This document shows, piece by piece, positions 9,754-18,943 of a DNA stretch of 64,000 bases. A program made the translations under genes and the position numbers. The DNA lies in assembly GCA_964573295.1 (NCBI GenBank), contig CAZNJE010000006.1, positions 1 to 64,000 on the forward strand. The letters are read 5' to 3'. The notes under the pieces are model-generated. The model searched no databases, was not told the DNA's origin, and saw only the letters and a program-made list of their open reading frames with translations. Origin of the DNA: CAYQJL01 sp964573295. GTDB lineage: Bacteria; Eisenbacteria; RBG-16-71-46; CAIMUX01; WJJG01. Positions within the stretch are counted from its first letter, which is position 1. Each line of letters begins with the position of its first letter.

Positions 9754-9963
9754 ATGTCCACGTTTGTGGTGCGCTTCGTCAAGGAAATGAAGAGTAGTTT
9801 CCGCGGGCGGGTTCGTCACGTGGCGAGCGGAGAGGAGGTCACCTTCACGACCTACTCGGAGCTGATCGCCTTCCTCGATGAGATGCGCGTGCTCAACGGT
9901 GTGATCGGATCGCAGGAGGAGTGGAGCCCGCCGGATGGTTTGGACTCCGAGGTGGGCACGTAG
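9754..9963 (+). CDS. Small conserved hypothetical protein
   Basis: 69 residues with an ATG at 9754 and a weak GGGGAAAG binding site upstream. The sequence is soluble and compact: a beta-hairpin-like start (TFVVRFVKEM), a basic FRGRVRHVASGEEVTF segment, and a helix (YSELIAFLDEM). From memory, short proteins with this F-V-V-R-F / G-R-V-R-H-V-x-S-G-E-E pattern recur in several phyla, often near regulators; that is recollection, not a search. It lies between a surface protein and a convergent STAND-type regulator. Function unknown. Confidence 0.65.
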   Translation: MSTFVVRFVKEMKSSFRGRVRHVASGEEVTFTTYSELIAFLDEMRVLNGVIGSQEEWSPPDGLDSEVGT

Positions 9964-9988
9964 AGGTCACGTAGAGGCCACGTAGAGG
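9957..9988 (+). repeat. 11-bp tandem repeat, 3 copies, across a stop codon
   Basis: CACGTAGAGG occurs at 9957-9966, 9968-9977 and 9979-9988 with a period of 11. The stop codon of the small gene (TAG at 9961-9963) lies in the first copy. Confidence 0.75.
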
Positions 9989-10023
9989 TTCGGCGCGTAC
10001 GCAGCCGTCCGGCCCACCGGCGG

Positions 10024-13000
10024 CTACGTGCCCGCCTCCACGATGCGATCCGCCAAGGCACGCATGGCTCGGTTCGGCATCAAGCCCATCTCCTGGACCA
10101 CCATCTTCTCGTAGGCGTGGTAGGCATCGAGTCCCTCACGCCGGTGACCCAGTGCGAGAAGAGCTTGAATGCGGTGGCGGTGGAGGTCTTCCTGATAGGG
10201 ATCCAGCTCGAGAGCGCGCCGGCTCAGCGCGGCGCACTCTTCCCAGCGCTTGCCGCGCTCGCATCGGGTGAGCAGATGCGTCAGGCAACGCAGGAACAGC
10301 TCGCGCAGCCGCTCGCGGTCGGAGATCGTGAACTCCTCGTAGGGACTCTCGGCGAACAGATCCCCGCGATAGAGGTCCACCGCTTGCCGCCAGGCCTTCT
10401 CCGCCGCCCGCGGCCGGTCTTGCTGCCATTCACGGTCACCGGCCGCCACGACGCTCTCGAAGAGCTCGACATCAAAGTGGTAGCCATCTCCCGGGGCCAG
10501 ACGGCAGGCTTCCTCGCGGGCCCGTATGTAGGCCGACTGGCGGGCCTCCTTCAGCTCCGGCTCCAGAGTGCGGCGCAGGAGATGCATGGTCTGCCACAGA
10601 TTGTTGGCACCGCGCTCGGGATCGGTCTCCGGCCAAAGGGCTTCGAGGATCACTTCGCGCGGCACCCATCGGAACCGGTTGAGCAGCAGGATCTGGAAGA
10701 GTCGCCGGGCCCGGACCGACCGCCAGGCACCGGGGCCGAGCGTGCGGTCGCCCACCGACACCTCCAGCCCCCCCAGAGCAAGGATCTGCAGCGCGGCCCG
10801 GGGCTGGCGCTCCAGCTCGCGGATGGCCGCATTCGACGGCGACCGGCCCGAAGATGCATCCAGCCGGTCCCCGGCGGCCTCGTCCCTGGTTGCCGGTGTG
10901 GCGGCCAAGCGCTCGAGCAGCCGGCGGGCCGAGAGGCCCGGAATCTGCGAGAGGACCTCGATCGCGCTGCGGCGTACCTCATCGGCCTCAGGATCAACTG
11001 AATCCAGCATCGCCGTCAGTGCCGGCAACGCCGGCTCGCCGAGCTGCACGAGCAGGTCACCGGCATGCTGGGACTGAATCCCCAGCGCCAGCGCCCGGGT
11101 CAACACCCGGGCAGCGGGGGCCGGGTCGATGCTGGTGAACAGGAAGTCGTGCTGATGCATCGCCGCGCCCTCGATCAGCTCGCGCAGACGCCCGGCCTCC
11201 TCGGCCGGCCCATAGCTGCCGAGCGCCAGGCGCAGAAGCAGGAGCCGGTGGCGGTCATACACACCATCCAGCCGCTGCAGGCATGTCTCGGCCTCCCGCC
11301 ACTGATGGTACGCACTGCGCGGCTTCTGCGCCCACACGACTTGCCCGAGCAGGGTGCGGGCCCGAGCCTCGCTCAACGGATCACCACTCTTCTGGGCCAG
11401 TGCCAGAATCTCCCGGCACGCGCGCTCGACCCGGGCCGTGCGGGCGTCGCCGTTGCGCCAGTCACACTCGGCCAGCCCCAGACGCGGCATGAGCCGCAGG
11501 GCCGGATCGCCCAGCGAGTCGGCGATCTCGACGGCTTCGGTGAAGTGACCCCGCGCCGACGCGTTCTCGTTCTCGAGCAGGTCGCACAGACCGAAGGTGT
11601 GATGGCAGTAGCCCACGACGATCGGGTACTCGAGTCCCTCGGCCATTCGCAGCGCCCGGTGCGTCAGCGCCCGGGCCTCTCTCACCGAGCCGGTCACGGC
11701 CGTGATGAACCCCAGCACGCCGAGGCTCAAACATAGCCGGCGCGGATCGTGGATCGTGCGGAAGACGAGGATCGCCCGCCGGGCGGCTTCGCGCGCGCGG
11801 CGGAACTCTCCGCGGCGGTAGTGGACATTCGCCGCCAGCAGGTAGAACACCCGCCCTTCTCCGGCCCGGTCGCCGCCCTGGCGGAACAGACGCTGGGCCT
11901 CGATGAAGGCGTCCTCGCCTTCGCGCAAGCGGCCCATCTCGCAGTAGGCCAATCCCATATTGGTGAGCAGCTGGCCCCGGAGGTTCGGATGGCGCCGGCC
12001 CAGTTCGGTCAGCAGCTGGCGACTGAGACGAAGACAGGCGCGATACTTCCCGCGCCGGAGCAGAAGATGCGCCAGCAGGTCCTTGAGCTCGGCGATCCGG
12101 CCGGCGCGGGTGCAGCGCTTGATGGCGCGCCGGTAGCACTGCTCGGCCTCCTCCCACTCGCCCCGGATATCCAGTACCCGGCCCTTGATCATCAGGGCTT
12201 CGGGACTCTTGCACAGCTTGACCGGCGGGACGCTCTCCAGGGCACGCTCCAAGACCTGGTGCTGACCTCCCGCCAGAAGCTTCTCGCCTTGCTTGCCCAG
12301 CAACTCCAGCAAGGCCACGTGATCACCGCTATCGGCCAGGCACGCGGCTGCTTCCGCCCACGCACCGCCTCGCGAGAGACTCTGGGCCGCTCGGCGGTAC
12401 AAGACCCGCAGCTTGCGCGGTGGCAAGGACACCCGCAGCCGTGAGAGCAGGAATTCGCGGAACAGATGGTGGTAGCGATAGCCGGTACCCGGCTCGGTGA
12501 GAGCGAAGGTGAAGATGTTCCGGTCGGCGGCCTGCTGGAGCAGCGCTTGACTGGTACGGATGCCGAGCACCTGGTTACACATGCGTGGCTCGAGCCGCGG
12601 AAACACGGAGGACCGCAGCAGAAAGTCCCGCATGCGATCGTCCAGGCGCTGCAACACCTCTTCGGCGAAGTAGGTGAACCAATGGCTGCCGTGGGCCTCC
12701 AGGCGGCTCAGCGCGTCGGTCACCGCCTCACGGCTCGTGCCCTCGAGTGCCTGAAGGAGCACCTCGAGGCCGGCTGCCCACCCCTCGGTGCGCGCCAGAA
12801 TCCGGCGGGCGAGCGATGGGCTGAGCTGCTCGCCGGGGAAACGCGTGGCGAACAGCTCTTGCAGTTCCTTCTCGCGGAACGCCAGATCCCGCGCGTTCAA
12901 GCGGGCGACGGTCCCTTGAGACTGCAACCGGCCGGTGGCGATCCCGACCGGCTCCCGCGACGCCAGCACGACCCGGCAGTCGGGGGGAACGTAGCGGATC

Positions 13001-13440
13001 AAACGGTCCAGGAAACGGAGGGTGCGCGAGTGCTCGGGCAGCAGATGAAGGTCGTCGAGCACGATCATCTCCGGAGCCGTCTCTCCCTGGAGACCGTGCG
13101 CGATCGCCGCAAGCATCCCCTGAAGCACACGGGGCTCGCCAAGATCGAGCGAGGCGCGGGCCGCCGCCGGCTCCGGAATGCCGAGCACGGCCCCCAGATG
13201 GCTGAGGAAGACGGACGGATCGTGATCGAGCTCGTCGACCGAGTACCAGAGACAGCCCTTCTCGCACGCCCGGGCCCGGCTGGCGAGGAAGGTCGTCTTC
13301 CCGTAGCCGGCGCCGGCGGTGACCACCCACAGCCGGCGGCCGGCCCCACGGCGCCACTGGCGGGCGAGCCGATCGCGCTCCAGATAGCCGGCCGGCTGCT
13401 GGGGAATCGAGATCTTGGCTGTCAGCACCTCTGGTTTCAT
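10024..13440 (-). CDS. MalT-like STAND ATPase with C-terminal OmpR-type DNA-binding and BTAD (SARP-like) region
   Basis: About 1138 residues. I prefer the ATG at 13440, with GGTGG 5-9 bases upstream, over the GTG at 13449. The N-terminus is a STAND/AAA ATPase. The Walker A is TAGAGYGKTTF, the Walker B is MIVLDDLHLL, and VVLASREP follows, as in MalT/LuxR-type activators. The middle (about 370-830) is TPR-like. The C-terminus (about 880 on) starts LALGGLEVSVGDRTL, followed by a winged helix (RARRLFQILLLNRFRWVPREVILEALWP) and a bacterial transcriptional activator domain (YRGDLFAESPYEEF ... GLDAYHAYEKMVVQEMGL). The combination resembles AfsR/SARP-like regulators with the domain order reversed. 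It should be an ATP-dependent transcription activator switched by an unknown inducer. Targets are unknown. It lies downstream of carbonic anhydrase on the same strand. Confidence 0.88.
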   Translation of the reverse strand: MKPEVLTAKISIPQQPAGYLERDRLARQWRRGAGRRLWVVTAGAGYGKTTFLASRARACEKGCLWYSVDELDHDPSVFLSHLGAVLGIPEPAAARASLDLGEPRVLQGMLAAIAHGLQGETAPEMIVLDDLHLLPEHSRTLRFLDRLIRYVPPDCRVVLASREPVGIATGRLQSQGTVARLNARDLAFREKELQELFATRFPGEQLSPSLARRILARTEGWAAGLEVLLQALEGTSREAVTDALSRLEAHGSHWFTYFAEEVLQRLDDRMRDFLLRSSVFPRLEPRMCNQVLGIRTSQALLQQAADRNIFTFALTEPGTGYRYHHLFREFLLSRLRVSLPPRKLRVLYRRAAQSLSRGGAWAEAAACLADSGDHVALLELLGKQGEKLLAGGQHQVLERALESVPPVKLCKSPEALMIKGRVLDIRGEWEEAEQCYRRAIKRCTRAGRIAELKDLLAHLLLRRGKYRACLRLSRQLLTELGRRHPNLRGQLLTNMGLAYCEMGRLREGEDAFIEAQRLFRQGGDRAGEGRVFYLLAANVHYRRGEFRRAREAARRAILVFRTIHDPRRLCLSLGVLGFITAVTGSVREARALTHRALRMAEGLEYPIVVGYCHHTFGLCDLLENENASARGHFTEAVEIADSLGDPALRLMPRLGLAECDWRNGDARTARVERACREILALAQKSGDPLSEARARTLLGQVVWAQKPRSAYHQWREAETCLQRLDGVYDRHRLLLLRLALGSYGPAEEAGRLRELIEGAAMHQHDFLFTSIDPAPAARVLTRALALGIQSQHAGDLLVQLGEPALPALTAMLDSVDPEADEVRRSAIEVLSQIPGLSARRLLERLAATPATRDEAAGDRLDASSGRSPSNAAIRELERQPRAALQILALGGLEVSVGDRTLGPGAWRSVRARRLFQILLLNRFRWVPREVILEALWPETDPERGANNLWQTMHLLRRTLEPELKEARQSAYIRAREEACRLAPGDGYHFDVELFESVVAAGDREWQQDRPRAAEKAWRQAVDLYRGDLFAESPYEEFTISDRERLRELFLRCLTHLLTRCERGKRWEECAALSRRALELDPYQEDLHRHRIQALLALGHRREGLDAYHAYEKMVVQEMGLMPNRAMRALADRIVEAGT

Positions 13441-13480
13441 CGTGTCCACCGGTCACAGACGTAGAGCGTTCGCTCAGCTC

Positions 13481-13537
13481 ACGAACCCTTGGTCAACTCA
13501 CGAACCCTTGGTCAACTCACGAACCCTCGGTCAACTC
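13481..13537. repeat. 19-bp tandem repeat, 3 copies, spanning the carbonic anhydrase stop
   Basis: ACGAACCCTTGGTCAACTC at 13481-13499 and 13500-13518, with a one-base variant (CCTCGG) at 13519-13537. A partial copy precedes it (CTCAGCTC). The carbonic anhydrase stop on the minus strand (13519-13517) falls in the array, and so does the leader of the regulator gene below it. There are no spacers, so it is not a CRISPR array. Confidence 0.85.
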
Positions 13538-14134
13538 ATGAACCCGGCCGCTCTCCATGTCGTAATAGGCCGCAACGACCTCGGCGTCACCACGCGCCAC
13601 GGGCGGCGCGATGATCGGTTCGCTCTCGCGCAGATGCCGGGCCACCAGATGCGCGTTTGCCTTGGCCACGCGATTGATCCGTTCGGCCGTCACGGCTTCA
13701 GTTCCCACCCGGGCCGGCTCGCCCGCGGCCGGGGCGATTTCTTCGATCAACGCCGCCAGGTGCCCCTCTGGCTTACGCCCACTCAGCATCGCGGTCACGG
13801 CTCCGCAGGAGGAATGCGCCAGGACGATCACGAGCGGCACGTGCAGGTGACCGACCGCATACTCCACGCTGGCCAGCCCCACCTGCCCCAGGACACCTCC
13901 CGCCACCCGGATCACGAACAGATCCCCCAAGCCTTGATCGAAGATGATCTCGGGCACGATGCGCGAATCCGAACAGCTCACGATCGCGGCGTGCGGCGTC
14001 TGCCCTTCCAGGAGGCGGCGGCGGTGCGCTTCGGTCTGCCGCGGATGGGTCGGCCGCCCTGCGGCGAAGCGCGCGTTGGCGGCCAGAAAACGTTCCCACA
14101 CTGCGCGCGGACGCAGAGATTCCCCTGATGTCAT
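13517..14134 (-). CDS. Beta-class carbonic anhydrase
   Basis: 205 residues. A strong GGGAGGAG site precedes the ATG at 14134. It catalyses reversible CO2 hydration to bicarbonate. Zinc ligands are visible: Cys in SCSDSR (about C54), with the Asp/Arg dyad in the same motif (D56, R58), then H107 and C110 in AHSSCGAV. The length is normal for the beta class and there is no signal peptide, so it is cytoplasmic. The STAND regulator follows on the same strand after a repeat-filled gap of about 76 bp. Cotranscription is possible but not shown. Confidence 0.95.
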   Translation of the reverse strand: MTSGESLRPRAVWERFLAANARFAAGRPTHPRQTEAHRRRLLEGQTPHAAIVSCSDSRIVPEIIFDQGLGDLFVIRVAGGVLGQVGLASVEYAVGHLHVPLVIVLAHSSCGAVTAMLSGRKPEGHLAALIEEIAPAAGEPARVGTEAVTAERINRVAKANAHLVARHLRESEPIIAPPVARGDAEVVAAYYDMESGRVHELTEGS

Positions 14135-14338
14135 GCTCCTCCCTTTCTACTGTGTTTCTGAGGGTCATCTGCATTCTGAGAGCCGTCTGTCATTGTAGCG
14201 CGCCAGACCCCGCATACGCCACAGCCAGCCACAAACAGCTTGGCCCATACTCACCCGCGCCGCAGCCTCTCCCGACCAGGCGGGAACCGGGGGTCTCCGT
14301 CCTTGTAATCCACAGGCCCGGGACGGGACAATGGCCGC

Positions 14339-15589
14339 ATGGATCCATCCCCATCACAGCCCTGGCAGCGCCTGATCGCCCATGTGGACATGGACGCGTT
14401 CTACGCTTCGATCGAGATTCGCGACGATCCATCGCTGGCCGGACAGCCTGTCGTGGTCGGCGGATCGGCCGAGGGCCGCGGTGTGGTCAGTGCCGCCTCC
14501 TACGAAGCCCGCACCTACGGGATCCACTCGGCGATGCCGATGGCCGAGGCGCTTCGGCGCTGTCCGCATCTGGTGCGTATCTCCGGCCACTTCGGCAAGT
14601 ACGAAGAAGCCTCGCGCCAGATCATGGAGATCTTCCGTTCCTACTCGCCCAAGGTCGAGCCGCTCTCGCTCGACGAGGCCTTCCTGGATCTCACCGGCAC
14701 CGAGCGCCTGTTCGGCTCACCCCGCGAGATCGGCCAGAGCATCAAGGCCGCGATCCTGAGCCGGACGCATCTCACCGCGTCGGTGGGGCTGGCGCCGGTG
14801 AAGTTCGTGGCCAAGATCGCCTCGGACTACGAGAAGCCCGATGGGCTGACCATCGTGCGGTCCGATGAGCTCACGAGCTTTCTCCACGGTCTGGACATCG
14901 CGCGGCTGTGGGGCGTGGGCCCGCGAAGTCAGGAAGCGTTGCACACGATGGGGATCCAGACGGTGGGCGACCTGGCGGCGCAGGATCGGACGATGCTCAC
15001 CGCCCGCTTCGGTGCGCACGGCGAGCATCTGTACCGGCTCGCGCATGGGCAAGACGCGCGCGAGGTCGTGCCCGACTGGGAGGCCAAGTCCTACAGCCAC
15101 GAGCACACCTTCGGGCGCGACCAGGACGATCCCGAGGTGCTCGAGGGCATGCTGCTGGACGAAGCCACGAGAGTGTCGCGCCGCCTTCGCCGCGATGGGG
15201 TGGCGGGGCGCATCGTCCAGATCAAGCTGCGCTATGGCGACTTCAGCACCTTCACCCGGCGCACCACGCTATCGGTCCCGACCGCGGACAGCCAGGAGAT
15301 CTACCGCGCGGGGCGAGCCCTCTTTCACAAGAACTGGACGCGCCGGCCCATCCGGCTGATCGGGCTAGGGGTCTCGGCGATCCATCCCGGCGCGGGTGCC
15401 ACGCTCGATCTCTTCGCGGCTTCGGCGCACGAGCGTCGCGAGCGGCTGGCCGACGCCCTCGACCGCATCGAGAGCCGCTTCGGACCCGACAAGGTCCTGC
15501 CCGCCAAGGTCCTGCCCCTTCATCACTGTGACGACATCGGTAAGCCGGCCCTTTCCGACCGGCCATTGCGAGAAGACGCGGACGAGTAG
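14339..15589 (+). CDS. dinB: DNA polymerase IV (Y-family translesion polymerase)
   Basis: 416 residues, the normal length for DinB. It performs error-prone bypass synthesis past DNA lesions. The palm metal ligands are in HVDMDAFYASIE (D17, D19) and PLSLDEAFLD (D112, E113). The GVGP helix-hairpin-helix (LWGVGPRSQEALHTMGI) and the little-finger region (YSHEHTFGRDQDD) are present. No beta-clamp motif is obvious at the C-terminus, which ends in a charged tail. I see no clear LexA box upstream. It is probably monocistronic, since hairpins follow it. Confidence 0.95.
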   Translation: MDPSPSQPWQRLIAHVDMDAFYASIEIRDDPSLAGQPVVVGGSAEGRGVVSAASYEARTYGIHSAMPMAEALRRCPHLVRISGHFGKYEEASRQIMEIFRSYSPKVEPLSLDEAFLDLTGTERLFGSPREIGQSIKAAILSRTHLTASVGLAPVKFVAKIASDYEKPDGLTIVRSDELTSFLHGLDIARLWGVGPRSQEALHTMGIQTVGDLAAQDRTMLTARFGAHGEHLYRLAHGQDAREVVPDWEAKSYSHEHTFGRDQDDPEVLEGMLLDEATRVSRRLRRDGVAGRIVQIKLRYGDFSTFTRRTTLSVPTADSQEIYRAGRALFHKNWTRRPIRLIGLGVSAIHPGAGATLDLFAASAHERRERLADALDRIESRFGPDKVLPAKVLPLHHCDDIGKPALSDRPLREDADE

Positions 15590-15670
15590 AACCGGCGCTT
15601 CTCGTCTATGCCCTTCTCGAGGCGCTGATTCCCCGGAGCCGATCGCCCCCTTGGGAGCCATTCGTCTCAT

Positions 15671-15719
15671 TGGGGGCTACCCCCAGGCCCCGGCACGGCT
15701 GTTCCCCACTGGGGGAACA
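15671..15719 (+). terminator. Two adjacent perfect hairpins after dinB
   Basis: TGGGGG-CTA-CCCCCA at 15671-15685 is a 6-bp stem with a 3-nt loop. TGTTCCCC-ACTG-GGGGAACA at 15700-15719 is an 8-bp stem with a 4-nt loop. No long T-run follows (only CCCCTTT), so a classical intrinsic terminator is not certain. Attenuation or mRNA end protection between dinB and the phosphorylase gene is also possible. Confidence 0.5.
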
Positions 15720-15814
15720 ATCCCCTTTCGCATCTACTAAGTGCAGCAACGAACGAGGTCTTCCGTGCGCCTACGGATACCCCTGGATCACGCTGGTCTC
15801 CATGAGGCACTGCC

Positions 15815-18800
15815 ATGCTGCACCGGGAACCCAAGGTCGCTCCCGAATACATCTATCCCGTGGACGAGTGGCGCGTCATCGAGAAGCGCTTTGTGCAGCG
15901 GTACGTGCCGCAGAGCGAAACCCTCTTCGCCCTGGCCAACGGCTATCTCGGCATTCGCGGGGCCTTCGAGGAAGGCCGCCCGGTCTTCCAGAGCGGCACC
16001 TACATCAACGGCTTCCATGAAACCTGGCCGATCACCTACGGCGAATACGCCTACGGATTCGCGGAAACCGGCCAGTCGATGCTGAACGTGGCCGACGCGA
16101 AGCGGATCCGTCTCTTCGTGGATGACGAACCGTTTGCGCTCGAACATGCCCTGTTGCTCGAATACGAGCGGGCGCTCGACATGCGGCGCGGCCACCTACG
16201 GCGGCACGTGCTCTGGGAGACCCCTTCGGGCAAGCGCGTGCGGATCACCTCCACCCGGATCGTCTCGTTCGAGCATCGTCATTTGGCGGCGCTGCAGTAC
16301 GAGGTCTCCGTCGAGGACGCCGCAGCGCCGGTGGCCCTGGTTTCGGGCATCGAAGTGCCGGCGGCGCTCACCCGTGAACTGAGCGAGGATCCTCGCCGCG
16401 GCCGCGACTTCGCGGAGAAGGCCCTGGAACCCCAACACCACGAGGCCGGGGAGGACCGACTCCTGCTGGGTCATCGCACCCGGCGCAGCGGCATGACGAT
16501 CGCCTGCGGGGTGCATCAAGAGATGCAGGCCAAGGGGCACGCGACGGCCGAGGGGCAGGTCACGGCCGAGACGACGCATGACGAGGATCGCGCCCGAACC
16601 ACCTACTCGCTCCGCGCCGAGCCGGGAGACGTGTTCCGGCTCACGAAGTACATCGTCTATCACACCTCGCACACCGTCGATGTGCAGGAGCTGGCCGAGC
16701 GCACCCACCGCACGCTCGATCGAGCGTGCGAGGATGGTTGGCCGGCCTTGCTCGACTCGCAGGAACGCTACGTGGCCGACTTCTGGCAACGGAGCGATGT
16801 CGAGATCCGCGGCGACATGCGGGTGCAGCAATCGGTGCGCTGGAACCTGTTCCAGCTGTTGCAAGCGTCCGCACGGGTGGAGGGCGCCGGGATCGGAGCC
16901 CGCGGCCTGACCGGCCCCACCTATGACGGCCATTACTTCTGGGACACCGAGATCTATGTCCTGCCGTTCCTGGTCTACACGGCCCCGCGCATCGCCCGCA
17001 ATCTGCTTCGATTCCGCCACGGGATGCTGGGGGCGGCCCGCCGCCGTGCGGCGCAGGTCGGTGAGAGGGGCGCGCTCTTCCCCTGGCGGACGATCAACGG
17101 CGAGGAAGCCTCCGCCTACTACGCGGCCGGCACGGCGCAGTACCACATCAATGCCGATATCGTCTACGCCCTGCGCAAGTACATCCAGGTAAGCGGCGAC
17201 GAGGAGTTCCTGGCCACCCATGGCGCCGATATCCTGGTCGAGACCGCCCGCCTCTGGCGGAGCCTGGGGTTCTTCTCGGAGCAGTGCGACGGCCAGTTCT
17301 GCATCAACGGCGTGACCGGCCCCGACGAGTACAATACGGTCGTCAACAACAACCTCTTCACGAACCTGATGGCGCGCGACAACCTGCAATACGCAGCCGA
17401 AACGCTCCCGCGGCTCAGCCAGGCACAACCCGAGCGCTATGCGGCCCTCGTGGATCGAACCGGCTTCGATGAGTCCGAGACCCACGAGTGGGAAGCGGCG
17501 GCCCAGGTCATGCGGGTGCCTTTCGACGAGAAGCGCAAGATCCATCTGCAAGACGACAGCTTCCTCCAAAAACAGCGGTGGGATCTCAAGAACACGCCGG
17601 CGGAGAGGTACCCTCTGCTGCTCCACTATCATCCGCTCGTCATCTACCGCCACCGGGTCATCAAGCAAGCCGACGTGGTGATGGCGCTCTTTCTTCAGGG
17701 CCACCAGTTCAACCTGGAGGAGAAGCGTCGCAACTTCGACTACTACGATCCCCTGACCACCGGCGATTCGTCCCTGTCGGTCTGCATTCAGAGCATCATC
17801 GCCAGCGAGATCGGTTATCACGAGGAGGCCTTCGAGTACTTCCGCTACGCGGTTCTGATGGATCTGGCCGACATCGGGGGCAACGTGCGCGACGGCGCGC
17901 ACATCGCCGCCATCGGAGGCACCTGGATGGCCCTGACCTATGGCTTCGCCGGCATGCGCGACCACGAGGGGGATCTCTCCTTCGATCCACGCGTGCCGGT
18001 GCAATGGCAGGGTCTGGCATTCACCCTCACGGTCCGGGAACGACGCCTGGGGGTGGAACTCGAGCCGGGCCAGGCCACCTACACGCTTCTCGCCGGAGAC
18101 GAGCTGACGATCCGTCATCAGAACAAAGAGGTGCGCCTCCTGCCCGAAGAACCGGTCACACTCGAGATCGAGCGGCCGGTCGAGCGCCCGCCGCTTCGGC
18201 TCGGCGCGGTCATCCCGGCCGCCGAATTCGATGCGGTGCTCTTCGACATGGACGGCGTACTCACCGCCACGGCCGAGGTCCATGCCAAGGCGTGGAAGCG
18301 CATGTTCGACGACTATCTGAGGGACCGGTCGCGGGAGCGCGACGAGCCGTTCCGCCCGTTCGAGATCGGTACCGATTACCTGCTCCACGTCGATGGGAAG
18401 CCTCGCCAGGACGGCGTGCACGACTTCCTCGAGTCCCGCGGCATCTCCCTGCCCGGCGGCAGCCCCGACGATCCTCCGGAGGCCGAAACCGAGTGGGGGT
18501 TGGGGAACCGGAAGAACGAGATGGTGCATGAGGTGATCCGCCGGGAAGGGGTGCGTGCTTTCCAGGGTGCGGAGCGCGTGATCCAGCAGTTGCGGGAGCA
18601 GGGAATCCGAACCGCCGTGGTGACCTCGAGCAGCAACGCCACCTTGACCTTGGAGGCCGCGGGCCTGGCGGGACTCTTCGACGCCCAAGTGGACGGCAAC
18701 GTGGCCACCGAGATGAACCTGAAGGGCAAGCCGGCTCCGGACACCTACCTGGAGGCCGCCCGGCGTCTGGACGCCTCGCCTGAGAGAAGCGTGGTCATCG

Positions 18801-18943
18801 AGGATGCGCTCTCCGGTGTCCAGGCGGGGAAGCGGGGCGGGTTCGGCTTGGTGATCGGTGTGGCCCGGGCCGCGAGCCCCGACGAGTTGCAGCGCAACGG
18901 CGCCGATCTGGTCGTCTCCGGCCTGGGCGAGTTGCTACCCTGA
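15815..18943 (+). CDS. GH65 disaccharide phosphorylase fused to beta-phosphoglucomutase
   Basis: 1042 residues with two enzymes in one chain. Residues about 1-780 are a GH65 phosphorylase (maltose, trehalose or kojibiose type). They have an N-terminal beta-sandwich (FALANGYLGIRGAFEEG) and an (alpha/alpha)6 barrel with the catalytic general acid in GVTGPDEYNTVVNNN (about E505). The phosphate-site region is GDSSLSVCIQSIIASE. Residues about 800-1042 are a HAD-type beta-phosphoglucomutase with FDMDGVLTATAEVH (D811 nucleophile, D813 acid/base), a TSSSN motif and the late acidic motif VIEDALSGVQAGKRGG. The pair would split a disaccharide to beta-glucose-1-phosphate and convert it to glucose-6-phosphate. 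Which disaccharide is used cannot be read from the sequence. The 3' end overlaps the convergent glycosyltransferase by 9 bp. Confidence 0.93.
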   Translation: MLHREPKVAPEYIYPVDEWRVIEKRFVQRYVPQSETLFALANGYLGIRGAFEEGRPVFQSGTYINGFHETWPITYGEYAYGFAETGQSMLNVADAKRIRLFVDDEPFALEHALLLEYERALDMRRGHLRRHVLWETPSGKRVRITSTRIVSFEHRHLAALQYEVSVEDAAAPVALVSGIEVPAALTRELSEDPRRGRDFAEKALEPQHHEAGEDRLLLGHRTRRSGMTIACGVHQEMQAKGHATAEGQVTAETTHDEDRARTTYSLRAEPGDVFRLTKYIVYHTSHTVDVQELAERTHRTLDRACEDGWPALLDSQERYVADFWQRSDVEIRGDMRVQQSVRWNLFQLLQASARVEGAGIGARGLTGPTYDGHYFWDTEIYVLPFLVYTAPRIARNLLRFRHGMLGAARRRAAQVGERGALFPWRTINGEEASAYYAAGTAQYHINADIVYALRKYIQVSGDEEFLATHGADILVETARLWRSLGFFSEQCDGQFCINGVTGPDEYNTVVNNNLFTNLMARDNLQYAAETLPRLSQAQPERYAALVDRTGFDESETHEWEAAAQVMRVPFDEKRKIHLQDDSFLQKQRWDLKNTPAERYPLLLHYHPLVIYRHRVIKQADVVMALFLQGHQFNLEEKRRNFDYYDPLTTGDSSLSVCIQSIIASEIGYHEEAFEYFRYAVLMDLADIGGNVRDGAHIAAIGGTWMALTYGFAGMRDHEGDLSFDPRVPVQWQGLAFTLTVRERRLGVELEPGQATYTLLAGDELTIRHQNKEVRLLPEEPVTLEIERPVERPPLRLGAVIPAAEFDAVLFDMDGVLTATAEVHAKAWKRMFDDYLRDRSRERDEPFRPFEIGTDYLLHVDGKPRQDGVHDFLESRGISLPGGSPDDPPEAETEWGLGNRKNEMVHEVIRREGVRAFQGAERVIQQLREQGIRTAVVTSSSNATLTLEAAGLAGLFDAQVDGNVATEMNLKGKPAPDTYLEAARRLDASPERSVVIEDALSGVQAGKRGGFGLVIGVARAASPDELQRNGADLVVSGLGELLP

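Noticed and set aside
13481..13537. CRISPR-like array
   Set aside because: The units are directly adjacent with no spacers.
16196..18688. 830-residue open frame opposite the GH65 gene
   Set aside because: It is a high-GC antisense shadow: rich in H/R/G/A, no domain, no binding site, and it lies wholly within a well-supported gene.
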